From Anaerolineae bacterium (GTDB taxonomy: Bacteria; Chloroflexota; Anaerolineae; B4-G1; SLSP01), in the NCBI GenBank assembly GCA_016927095.1, contig JAFGNI010000361.1:1-15814 (forward strand): a stretch of DNA of 15,814 nucleotides. Direction: 5' to 3'. Numbering within the stretch: the stretch's first letter is position 1; each line of letters opens with the position of its first letter. The position numbers and the translations under genes are program-made. This document shows, piece after piece, positions 5,892 through 13,880 of this stretch. The notes beneath the pieces are model-generated. The model had not been told where the DNA came from and searched no databases. It was given only the letters and a program-made list of their open reading frames with translations.

Positions 5892-5912
5892 CTGCCGGAT
5901 GGGATCCGGCAG
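5892..5912 (+). promoter_or_regulatory. Perfect 9-bp hairpin in the hemerythrin gene leader
   Basis: CTGCCGGAT (5892-5900) and ATCCGGCAG (5904-5912) are exact inverted arms around GGG. The palindrome starts about 11 bases after the predicted transcription start and ends 45 bases before the start codon. It could be an operator just downstream of +1 or a structured mRNA leader; the sequence alone does not decide. Confidence 0.55.
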
Positions 5913-5957
5913 ACCCCTACCCCAAGTCGGTGCGACACGAAAGGCAGGTCAGTGCTG

Positions 5958-6635
5958 ATGACTACGCAACCGAAGGACTCGACATCGGAGCACGGCGAGC
6001 CGGTCAACTTCGGCGAGGACCTCACGCGCGTGCACAAGTTCATGACCCGCGGCATCCGCGTGGCTGCTGAGCAGAGCGCCCGACTCGCCGGGGACAGCCA
6101 CACCGACCCAGAACTGGAGACTGGGCTCGAGCGCTACGTCCGCGCCCTTATCAGGGTCTTGCGCAACCATCATCATGGCGAGGACACACTCTGCTGGCCC
6201 GAACTGCGCCGGTGGCTGCCTGAGGCCCCCTACGAGACACTGGTCCACCAGCATGAGACGTTGACGAAGGACCTGGCAGCAGCAGAGGCCGCACGGAAAC
6301 GGCGGGACTGGGGCGCGGTGCACGCACCGCTGGAGCGCGTGCGCCTGCTGTGGGCTGACCACATTGCCATCGAGGAGGACGCCTTTTCCATCAGCGCGAC
6401 CGCAGCGGCAATGCCACCCGAGGCGCACCACCGGCTCCTCACGCGCGTCGAGCGCCACGCGCAGCGCCACGCGATGCCCATCGCGCTCGTCGTCCCCTTC
6501 ACCCTCTACAACCTGGAGCCCGATGACCGCGCAGCCATGGCGAGGATGATGCCCGGCATCCTGACCGCCTTCCTATTGCCCGTCATCTGGAAGCGGCGCT
6601 GGGCCCCGATGAAGCCCTTCCTCCTGCCGGAATAG
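5958..6635 (+). CDS. Hemerythrin/HHE cation-binding domain protein
   Basis: The 225-residue product contains a four-helix HHE-type domain with candidate di-iron ligands in order: His26 (RVHKFM), His71-73 with Glu75 (RNHHHGEDTLCWPEL), His97/His99 (LVHQHETL), and His135 with Glu139/Glu140 (WADHIAIEEDAF). A conserved-looking tail follows (about 180-225, FTLYNLEPDDRAAM and WKRRWAPMKPF), of a type seen behind HHE domains in other bacteria. Such proteins bind non-haem iron and are linked to oxygen, nitric oxide or iron handling in the cytoplasm; no signal peptide is present. I prefer ATG 5958 because the longer in-frame starts at 5865 and 5880 lie at or before the predicted transcription start. GTG 5952 (AGG three bases before it) is a close alternative, as the Shine-Dalgarno is weak for either. 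It has its own promoter and a stem-loop after the stop, so it is probably monocistronic. Confidence 0.88.
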   Translation: MTTQPKDSTSEHGEPVNFGEDLTRVHKFMTRGIRVAAEQSARLAGDSHTDPELETGLERYVRALIRVLRNHHHGEDTLCWPELRRWLPEAPYETLVHQHETLTKDLAAAEAARKRRDWGAVHAPLERVRLLWADHIAIEEDAFSISATAAAMPPEAHHRLLTRVERHAQRHAMPIALVVPFTLYNLEPDDRAAMARMMPGILTAFLLPVIWKRRWAPMKPFLLPE

Positions 6636-6640
6636 ACGGC

Positions 6641-6673
6641 GAAGCTGTCAGGGTCTCCGACCCTGACAGCTTC
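6641..6673. terminator. Perfect 14-bp stem-loop between convergent genes
   Basis: GAAGCTGTCAGGGT (6641-6654) and ACCCTGACAGCTTC (6660-6673) pair without mismatch over a CTCCG loop. It starts five bases after the hemerythrin stop and lies 30 bases past the stop of the convergent giant gene, so it could end transcription from both sides. No strong T-run follows on either strand. It may equally be a copy of a dispersed palindromic repeat. Confidence 0.6.
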
Positions 6674-6702
6674 TTCGGACTCGAGGATGTCCGGCGCCCC
6701 CC

Positions 6703-9700
6703 CTATCTTACAACAACCGGCAAGTAGACCTCCGCCGTCGCCGGGACGTTGATGACGGTCGCCGTCACCGGAACGACAACGGCACCCACGTTACTGGAGA
6801 AGGTGAGAGTGCCGTTGTAGCTGCCGTCGCCCGGAAGGCGCTCGGTGTTGACGATGATCGTCACACTGTCGGGTGTGGTGCCCGTCCTGCGGGTGGCTGC
6901 AAGCCAATCGACGTCGGCGGTCAGCGTCCAGGCGACGGGATCGCGGCTCAGCAGCTGGACCGCAGCCTGCGGCATCGGCGTGTCCAGCGAGAGATCGCGC
7001 GGATCGCCGATCTCGCCGAAGGCGAGGCTCGCCGGGTAGGCACTGAGGCTGTTGGCGGAGAGAGGCGCGTCAGCCGTGCCGGGATCGGTGCCCTCACCCA
7101 CCTCGTCGCCATCGTCGCGACCGTCACCGTCGGTGTCGGGCATTTCGGGGTTCAGCCCACGCAACACCTCCACGCGATACGAAAGCCCGTCGCCGTCACC
7201 GTCTGCCGCGGCATCGTGGTAGGCGAGCAGGTTGCGCCCCGCATCGAGCTCCTCGGTGTCGGGTATGCCGTCGAAGTCGTAGTCGCCCAAGACCTGAATC
7301 GTGATCGATGTCGCGGCACTGAGGCCCGCGTCGTTGGTCGCCGCCAACGTGAGGGTGTGGGTGCCGACACTCAGGGTGACCTGCACCGCGTCGCCCGTCC
7401 CCAGGGCGCCGTCGCGGTCACTGGACCACGCCAGCCCGCCCGGCGCGACCTCACCGTCGGCGGGATCGCTGGCGCCGCCACGCAGCGTCACCGGCTGTCC
7501 CTCCAGCAGGACGGCGCCGTCCTCCGGTGCGCCGATATAGGGCGCCGGTGGCTTGTCCGTCACCGTAAAGGCAGCGCTCACGGCTTCGCCGGTGTGGAAT
7601 CCGTCGCTGACCAGCACCTTGATCCGGGCATCGGTGCTGCCGGCGAGCACTTCGAAGGGCACCGCCAGAGCACCGGTGCTCGCCTCGCTGATGCCCACGG
7701 GCACCCAGCTCGTGCCACCGTCGGGCGAGTAGAGGACCGTGATCTGTAGATCGTCGCCGTCGGCGTCGTCCGCCGACCAGCTCACCGGCACCGGCACACC
7801 GTCGTAGGTGCCGCCGATCGGGCTGCTCAAGGTCACTGTCGGCGCGGCAGACCCAGCCGCGTAAGTGTCGAGCACGGTGCCGTCCTGCGCTAGCTGCAGC
7901 GTGGCGACACCCGGCTCGAGGATCAGGGTTGCGGCAAAGAAACCGACCGCGTTATCCGCGTCGTCGGCAGAGCTGAAGACGGGGAAGACGCCAGTGCGCC
8001 CCAGCTCGGCGCCGCTGCCATCGCGCTGGACCAGGTCGAAGCCGGTCTCGTAACTGATGTCCACCGGGCCGTTCTCGCCAAGGATGGCCACCCGCCGGAT
8101 CACGCCGGTGCCGACATCGGGGTTGGCCTCACCGGAGACGTAGAGGCGGTCGCCGGCGACGGGGATGGGCACGGGGGCCTGCGGCACCGCCGTCGCGGCG
8201 CGGCGCACCTCCGAGCCGGGCGCCCCGGGCAGCAGATCGGGCTCGTAGATGCGGGCCGGCGAGACGGCGTACTCGTAGAAGATGCCGACCATATCGGCGG
8301 GCTCGAAGAAGCTATTGCCGTTGCCCATGTTGGCGGCGTAGCTCATCGTCGCCTTCGCCCGCCACGTGAGCGCCTCGCTGGTGACCGAGAAGGTGGGCGA
8401 GAAGACCCAGGTGGTGGTCACGCCCAAGTTGGCGCGGAGCTGCGCGTCCGGGAACGCGGCACCGGTGCCGAGTGGGTTCACCATCGGCTCCCGCACGCCG
8501 GGCTGGCGGTAGAAGGTCTTGTCCACGAGGTAGAAGGCACTGTTGCCGGGCGTCGTCAGCGTGCCCCGCTCGCCGCCCTCGATCTCATCGTTGACCGAGT
8601 GGGTGATGTTGTCGGTGAGGTCGTGGTTCGGGGCAAAGGGCTGCACCAGCCCAAGTGTGTGCCCCACCTCGTGGCCGATGAGGTGGCTGCTGTCGCCGGT
8701 GTTTACGCCCCACCCCACGTAGAGCGGCACCTCGAGGTCGCAGCTTCCCTCGCCCGCTGTACCGAGGCTGAAGATGTAGACGACGGCGGCTCCCACATCG
8801 CAGAGCCCATCGAGCACCGTGAGGCCCGCGGCGTTGATCATCTGCGCCAGGTTGGGCCAGAAGGCCTTGCCGCCCGCACTCCCGTTGTTGACCGTCGGAT
8901 CCATCACGCCGTAGACAATCATCACGTCGGGGTCCCGCGTCTCGTTCCACATCCGCCGGGCATAGTCCAGCTCGTGGGAGGCGTCGTAGAGCGTGAGGGT
9001 ATCGCCCAGGTCGACGACAGACTCGTCGGTGATCATCAGGTCGTTGATCGAGTAGACGATGGGCGACCAGTAGAACTCCACGCGGCCTGTCGGGAACATC
9101 CGGCGGCGCATGTTCTCCAGACCGCCGTTGGTCGTTTCCCAGATCGTGCGGATCGCAGCGGTGCTGGTGACCTGCCCATTCTGCGTGATGGGCACCAAGA
9201 GCACGCGCAGCGGCATATCCGTGCGGAACTCCGCCGTCACCGTGCGCTGGGCAACGGTCCGTCCGGCGCGGACGATCCGCGCTGTCACATCGACCTCAGA
9301 CTCGAAGCCGAGGAGGCCCCCCTCGACGTTAGGCGTCACGACGGCGTTGAGGCTGTTGGCGACGTCAGCGAGGTCGGTTGCTGACGGCTGCCCGTCGAAG
9401 GTAACCACAGGCTGGGTCGGCGATATCCACCGCGTCCAATGGACATCATCGGGTTGCCCCGACTCGCGGAAGGTCAACTCAAGGCCATCGACCTCCAGCC
9501 GGTCGCTGGGTCGCGGGGCCACCGAGTGGGAGAGGTAAGCCTGCACGTGCGTGGGCCGGTCGGCGACCAGGCCATACGCCTGCACACCTTGGTTGAGCAC
9601 AATGTGCTCCAGCGTCACACCGATCCGGCGGAACTCTTCCGCGCTCTGCACGCTGTTGTCGCAGGTGTTGACAACCCGGATGGGTCCCGTGCCGCTGGTG

Positions 9701-12700
9701 TCTCGGATGTCGACGTAGAGATGCGAGCCGTCGACAACGTAGGGCGCACGCTCCGTCGTGTTGCCGAGAAAGACCTTGGCGTTGTAGTCGAAGTTGGCGC
9801 CGTAGATGTCGACGCGCGCGCCGTCGTTGCCGCCGGTGGGGCTGAAACTCGTGAGCGTGGGCACCGCGCAGAAGCCGGTCCAGGTGGTGTTGCGCTCACC
9901 GCGGCGCACGGTGACGTTGCCGCTGGTGTTCAGGGCCGTCAGGACGACACGGATCTCCGTCTCGGAAACGCTGACGACGTCGGCATCGGCCTGCCCGATG
10001 GCCACGTCGATGGTGTAGGCGCTGGTACCGAAGCCGCTGCCGGTGATCGTCACCTCGTCGCCGACGCCCGCCGTATCCGGAGAGACGCCGGTGATGATCG
10101 GGACCACGGTGTCGAGCGGCGGCAGGTAGGTGCCGCGGACGCTGACGCCGGGATCCGGTGCGTGGCTGAACCAGACGCGATCGGCCTTGTCGGTGGCGTT
10201 ACCCCCGATCTGCGCGCTGGCGAGGCCGGCGTTGATCTCGTTATAGACCCGCCAGTCGACCGACCCGCCGGCGCCGAACCGCACCGCGTTGTCGGCCCAC
10301 AAGCGCCCATCCTGATCGACGCTCAGCGCCGGTCCGTTGTCGGGGATGGGCAGCGCCTGGGTCGTGAAGGCGGCGCCATCGTAGAGGCTGACGCCACCGA
10401 CGGTGCTGATGGCCACCTCGCCGGTGCCGAGCTCGTCGAGGTCGCGAATCCGGTTGTCCGGCAGGCCATCGGCAGTGGTGAAGCCTGTCCAGGTCGCGCC
10501 GTCGAGCATCGCCAATCCGGCGTCGGTACCGGCCCAGAGCCGATTCTCGCTGTCCACGTGGAGCGCCGTGATCTTGGTCGCCGGCAAAGAACTGTTGCCG
10601 GCGTTGAAGGTCGCGACAAAGCGGTCGCGGTCGAAGAGCGTCAGTCCGTGAAGGCCACCGATCCAGACCCGGCCCCCTTGATCCTCCGCCAGGGCGTAGA
10701 CCGCCGTGGCAGGGCACGTGCCCTCGCGGTCGGTGAGGTAGCCCCAGCCGGCGGGTGTGTAGAGGCGGATGCCGGTGTTGGTGGCGACCCAGGTGCGCCC
10801 GGCGCTGTCCCCAAGCACGTCCCAGACCCGCGGCGTGCCCAGGGTCTCCCACGTCACGCCGTCGGGCATCAGGACATGCAGGCTGTTACTGGTCGCCAAG
10901 AACAAGCGACCGCGCGCGGTCCAGAGATCCTGCACGACATCCGCGGCGACGCCGGGGGTACCGTCGACCCGGCCCCACCGCTGGGCCAGGGTCATCAAGC
11001 GACCATCGGGCGCCCCGGCCCAGATTCGCTCCCCGGCGGCGCCGACGCCGGAGACGCTGCTGTCCCAGTAGCGGGGCGTACTGGAGAGCCACGCGGTCCG
11101 GCTGCCCAACGGGGCATTGAGCCAGTTGTAGGCGCTGGTGCGGAAGGTGACGCCGTCCGAGGAGCCGAAGACTGCCAAGCCGCCACTACCCCCACCCTCA
11201 TCGTCCACCACACCTATCCACACGCGACCCTCAGCGTCGACCGCCAGTTGCGTGCCCGCATCCCCCAATGCGGGATCGATCGCGAGCGTCGACCCGGTGC
11301 CGGGTGAGATCGCGTGGGGAATGCGACAGACGCCGGCCCCGCCGAACTCAAAGGTGCCCGGCGAGACGATCCACCAATCACCGTTGTCGCCGATGGCGAT
11401 ATCGGTCGGCGATAGCAGCGTGCACGCAGCACCGAAGTTGGTCCCGGTGCCCGTGCCCAGCCCATAGTCATAGGCAAGGCGCTTGAGGTTGTCAGTGGAG
11501 AGCGCATAGAGCTCTCCTGCGCGCTTCAGCGCGAGCGCCTGGATCGTCTCACCTGCGAAGCTCTCTCGCCAGGCGTAGCCCGGCGGGGTGAACTGGAATG
11601 ACTGCCAGCGCAGCCCTTGGGCCGTGGTCCCGTAGAAGATGCCGCCGCCAACGCTGCGCACATCGTTGGTACCGAGGACGGCGCTGTTGTAGGTCGTGAT
11701 CCCCACCCCGTCGCCGTCATCGACCTTGGCACCGGCATCGGCGGTAGCAAGGTAGACCCTGTCGGTGTACAGGACGGCGTCGTTGACCGTGCCGCTGGCG
11801 CTGCCGAGGGTGCCGGGCGCGTAGGTGACGGGCACGCCGTCGCTACGGTAGAGTGTGGCACCGGCGCCGTCTGTCGCGATGATAACGCGCGACGGATCGT
11901 CGGGATTACCGGTGGTGACGAGGCCATCGATGGCAGTCACCGCGGCGGCGGCGGCGCCGGGGAAGTCCCAGTGATTGAGCGGCACCAGGGGACCGTCGCC
12001 GATCGGGATTCGCCACACCTCGTCCCTGCTGCTACCCAGGCCGGTCAGTAGCAGGTGCCGATGGCGTGGCGCGTAGGCAGCGCTCGCCAGCGAGGCGGCG
12101 GATGGAATCGGGACCCGTGTATGCCAGATCTCGTCGCTGACCGGATCATAGGCCCAGAGCCAATACTGCTCGAACTCGCCGATGACGTAGATGAGGTGCG
12201 TCGTGGGATCGACGGTGGCCTGAATCCGCTCCGCCACAACCGGCAGCGTGCCCGGCTCGTCAGTGACGGTGCCGCCGGTGCCGTCGGCATTAGGGATGAC
12301 GGTCACGACGCTGTCGCTCATCACGCCGCCCCGGCGCCCGCCGAAGAGGAGGATCTCACCGGTAACACGCGCGTAGGCGGCGGCAGCATACTGCGTTGGT
12401 GCCGGTAGCACGAAGCCCGCGGGGGTAGTCACCGACTCGGTGCCGGGGTCGAAGATCGAGATCGTGGCAAGGTCGCCACCCTCACCGATGCCGCCCAAGA
12501 TGAAGACTTTGTCCAGTGTCGCGTGGTAGGCCACCGCAGCGTAGGCGACCGGCGCGGGCAACGTGCCGGTCACGGTTCGGGTGGCGCCGGTCTCGGGATC
12601 GATCGCCAGGATCGTATCGGTGACGGAGGTGGGGATGTTCGACGTGCTGTGCCCACCGAAGGCATAGACGGTGTCGTTGCTTGCGACGTAGGCCACCCCT

Positions 12701-13689
12701 GCGCCGGCCCGATTCGCGGGCAGCGATCCAAGATAGGAGGGCGCACCGGTCGCGCTGTCAACGGCAAGGATGTCGCCGTAGATAACGCTGGACCCTCGCC
12801 TGCCGCCGACCAGGACGACGCGGTCCAGATCCGGCACATAGGCGGCGCCGGCGCCGAAGCGACCCTGGGGCAAACTGTTGAAGGTCGTGTCGATCATCTC
12901 GGTGAAGGCCGGCTGAGTCGGTGGGTAGTCGAAGGCGAAAGTTGTGCCGTTGGCGGTTCCATCGTGACCACCGATGTTGTCGTCGAGGGCCTGGTCAAAC
13001 TGCCAGTTGGCGACCAGGTCCGGTAGGGGCGCATCGATGGTCGTGTACATCGTGCTCCGGATCTCATCCTGGGTGCGGGCGCCGTCCCAGAGCCGGACCA
13101 TCGCGATGCGCCCGTCGAAGCCGTAGAGCGTGCCACCGGGGTCGCCGCCGATGTAGAGCGGCAACGTGTTGGTCGTCGGGGCGACTTCCGGACCGCCGGC
13201 GTAGTCGAGCACGCCGTTGATGTAGTACTCGCGCCCCGAGCCCTTGTAGACAACCGCGATGTGGGTCCAGACGCCCGCCGGGACCGCCGTGTTGCCGTCT
13301 TCGTTGCTGCCTAAGCCGGCGCTGTAGAACCGGATGGTGGCGTTGCAGAGACCCAGCCAGTAGGCGCTCGCGAAACCCTTCCCGACAACGGTCTCACAGC
13401 GGCTGTCGTTGTCGCGTTTGACCCAAGCTTCCAGCGTGAAGGCCCCGGTCGGATTCAGCTCGGCGCTGTGCGGGATCGAGACATAGCTGCTACCGCTGAA
13501 TTCCAGCACGTAGGCCACTTTAGCCCCGTTCTGGAGGCCCAGGGGGCTCGGGTTGCGCGCAGCCGGCGCTTTACCCTCCCCTTCCACGGGCCCCGACTGG
13601 GCTAAGACCGCGCCCCCCGCCGCGCCACCGCCGACCAGACCCAATCCCATCACCACAACAACTAACAGCCCGAAGAGCTTGCGACGCAT
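6703..13689 (-). CDS. Giant secreted multidomain protein with a metzincin-like metalloprotease domain
   Basis: The 2328-residue product starts at ATG 13689, preceded at 7 bases by AAGGAG and followed by a clear signal peptide (MRRKLFGLLVVVVMGLGLVG, cleavage near AVLAQS). In order: a LamG-like jelly roll (about 58-250; AFTLEAWVKR, ANWQFD); Kelch-like propeller blades (270-560, repeated LxGG and AxxAYxx); a mixed segment of propeller-like repeats (570-900); Reg_prop-like blades (910-1135; GRTWVATNTGIRLY, NRLWAGTDAGLAMLDG); two IPT/TIG domains (1196-1275, 1276-1356); a protease-like region (1357-1810) with HEVGHTLGLVQ at 1673-1683 and a Met-turn-like TMSY at 1781-1784; Ig-like domains (1948-2134); Ca-binding repeats (DYDFDGIPD, DGDGDGL, DTDGDGRDDGDE; 2136-2196); a BACON-like domain (2210-2312); and the tail VYLPVVVR. 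The third metzincin zinc ligand is Gln1683 instead of His; His1689 may substitute. The protein probably acts outside the cell, as adhesin and protease. Substrate unknown. Confidence 0.88.
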   Translation of the reverse strand: MRRKLFGLLVVVVMGLGLVGGGAAGGAVLAQSGPVEGEGKAPAARNPSPLGLQNGAKVAYVLEFSGSSYVSIPHSAELNPTGAFTLEAWVKRDNDSRCETVVGKGFASAYWLGLCNATIRFYSAGLGSNEDGNTAVPAGVWTHIAVVYKGSGREYYINGVLDYAGGPEVAPTTNTLPLYIGGDPGGTLYGFDGRIAMVRLWDGARTQDEIRSTMYTTIDAPLPDLVANWQFDQALDDNIGGHDGTANGTTFAFDYPPTQPAFTEMIDTTFNSLPQGRFGAGAAYVPDLDRVVLVGGRRGSSVIYGDILAVDSATGAPSYLGSLPANRAGAGVAYVASNDTVYAFGGHSTSNIPTSVTDTILAIDPETGATRTVTGTLPAPVAYAAVAYHATLDKVFILGGIGEGGDLATISIFDPGTESVTTPAGFVLPAPTQYAAAAYARVTGEILLFGGRRGGVMSDSVVTVIPNADGTGGTVTDEPGTLPVVAERIQATVDPTTHLIYVIGEFEQYWLWAYDPVSDEIWHTRVPIPSAASLASAAYAPRHRHLLLTGLGSSRDEVWRIPIGDGPLVPLNHWDFPGAAAAAVTAIDGLVTTGNPDDPSRVIIATDGAGATLYRSDGVPVTYAPGTLGSASGTVNDAVLYTDRVYLATADAGAKVDDGDGVGITTYNSAVLGTNDVRSVGGGIFYGTTAQGLRWQSFQFTPPGYAWRESFAGETIQALALKRAGELYALSTDNLKRLAYDYGLGTGTGTNFGAACTLLSPTDIAIGDNGDWWIVSPGTFEFGGAGVCRIPHAISPGTGSTLAIDPALGDAGTQLAVDAEGRVWIGVVDDEGGGSGGLAVFGSSDGVTFRTSAYNWLNAPLGSRTAWLSSTPRYWDSSVSGVGAAGERIWAGAPDGRLMTLAQRWGRVDGTPGVAADVVQDLWTARGRLFLATSNSLHVLMPDGVTWETLGTPRVWDVLGDSAGRTWVATNTGIRLYTPAGWGYLTDREGTCPATAVYALAEDQGGRVWIGGLHGLTLFDRDRFVATFNAGNSSLPATKITALHVDSENRLWAGTDAGLAMLDGATWTGFTTADGLPDNRIRDLDELGTGEVAISTVGGVSLYDGAAFTTQALPIPDNGPALSVDQDGRLWADNAVRFGAGGSVDWRVYNEINAGLASAQIGGNATDKADRVWFSHAPDPGVSVRGTYLPPLDTVVPIITGVSPDTAGVGDEVTITGSGFGTSAYTIDVAIGQADADVVSVSETEIRVVLTALNTSGNVTVRRGERNTTWTGFCAVPTLTSFSPTGGNDGARVDIYGANFDYNAKVFLGNTTERAPYVVDGSHLYVDIRDTSGTGPIRVVNTCDNSVQSAEEFRRIGVTLEHIVLNQGVQAYGLVADRPTHVQAYLSHSVAPRPSDRLEVDGLELTFRESGQPDDVHWTRWISPTQPVVTFDGQPSATDLADVANSLNAVVTPNVEGGLLGFESEVDVTARIVRAGRTVAQRTVTAEFRTDMPLRVLLVPITQNGQVTSTAAIRTIWETTNGGLENMRRRMFPTGRVEFYWSPIVYSINDLMITDESVVDLGDTLTLYDASHELDYARRMWNETRDPDVMIVYGVMDPTVNNGSAGGKAFWPNLAQMINAAGLTVLDGLCDVGAAVVYIFSLGTAGEGSCDLEVPLYVGWGVNTGDSSHLIGHEVGHTLGLVQPFAPNHDLTDNITHSVNDEIEGGERGTLTTPGNSAFYLVDKTFYRQPGVREPMVNPLGTGAAFPDAQLRANLGVTTTWVFSPTFSVTSEALTWRAKATMSYAANMGNGNSFFEPADMVGIFYEYAVSPARIYEPDLLPGAPGSEVRRAATAVPQAPVPIPVAGDRLYVSGEANPDVGTGVIRRVAILGENGPVDISYETGFDLVQRDGSGAELGRTGVFPVFSSADDADNAVGFFAATLILEPGVATLQLAQDGTVLDTYAAGSAAPTVTLSSPIGGTYDGVPVPVSWSADDADGDDLQITVLYSPDGGTSWVPVGISEASTGALAVPFEVLAGSTDARIKVLVSDGFHTGEAVSAAFTVTDKPPAPYIGAPEDGAVLLEGQPVTLRGGASDPADGEVAPGGLAWSSDRDGALGTGDAVQVTLSVGTHTLTLAATNDAGLSAATSITIQVLGDYDFDGIPDTEELDAGRNLLAYHDAAADGDGDGLSYRVEVLRGLNPEMPDTDGDGRDDGDEVGEGTDPGTADAPLSANSLSAYPASLAFGEIGDPRDLSLDTPMPQAAVQLLSRDPVAWTLTADVDWLAATRRTGTTPDSVTIIVNTERLPGDGSYNGTLTFSSNVGAVVVPVTATVINVPATAEVYLPVVVR

Positions 13690-13744
13690 GGCATCGCTCC
13701 TTTCGTGTCGTGATCGTGCGCGAAGTCGAAGGATCTCCCGCCCC

Positions 13745-13796
13745 GGTGCACCCCACCATGTATGGTGCGCCCCACTTGCAGTTAGTGGGGTGCACC
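13745..13796. repeat. Three-copy 13-bp repeat (two direct, one inverted) in the leader of the giant gene
   Basis: Copy A GGTGCACCCCACC (13745-13757) and copy B GGTGCGCCCCACT (13764-13776) are direct repeats. Copy C AGTGGGGTGCACC (13784-13796) is inverted and matches each at 12 of 13 positions. In the minus-strand transcript, C can pair with B (7-base loop) or with A (26-base loop) but not both. A CACCAT GT ATGGTG palindrome (13754-13767) bridges A and B. The block ends about 55 bases before the start codon. It could be a switching leader, a cluster of operator half-sites, or a dispersed repeat. Confidence 0.7.
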
Positions 13797-13880
13797 TGAC
13801 ACGCGGCCCCCACGTCCCACGCGGAACCCACCCGGCGATACACCGCATCGCTCAGCAGGTGCGCTCCGCCCGATCCGGCG

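Noticed and set aside
5865..5957. Longer N-terminus for the hemerythrin protein from GTG 5865 or ATG 5880
   Set aside because: These codons lie in or just at the edge of the predicted promoter and transcription start, and the hairpin would become coding.
9439..11307. Long plus-strand open frame (622 codons) opposite the giant gene
   Set aside because: It is an antisense shadow of GC-rich coding sequence. It has low-complexity Gly/Ala/Arg/Asp composition, no Shine-Dalgarno and no recognisable domain, while the minus strand encodes continuous known domains there.
13690..13848. Longer N-terminus for the giant protein (53 extra codons)
   Set aside because: It would run through the leader repeat block and place an unrelated stretch before a perfect signal peptide. 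ATG 13689 has AAGGAG at good spacing.
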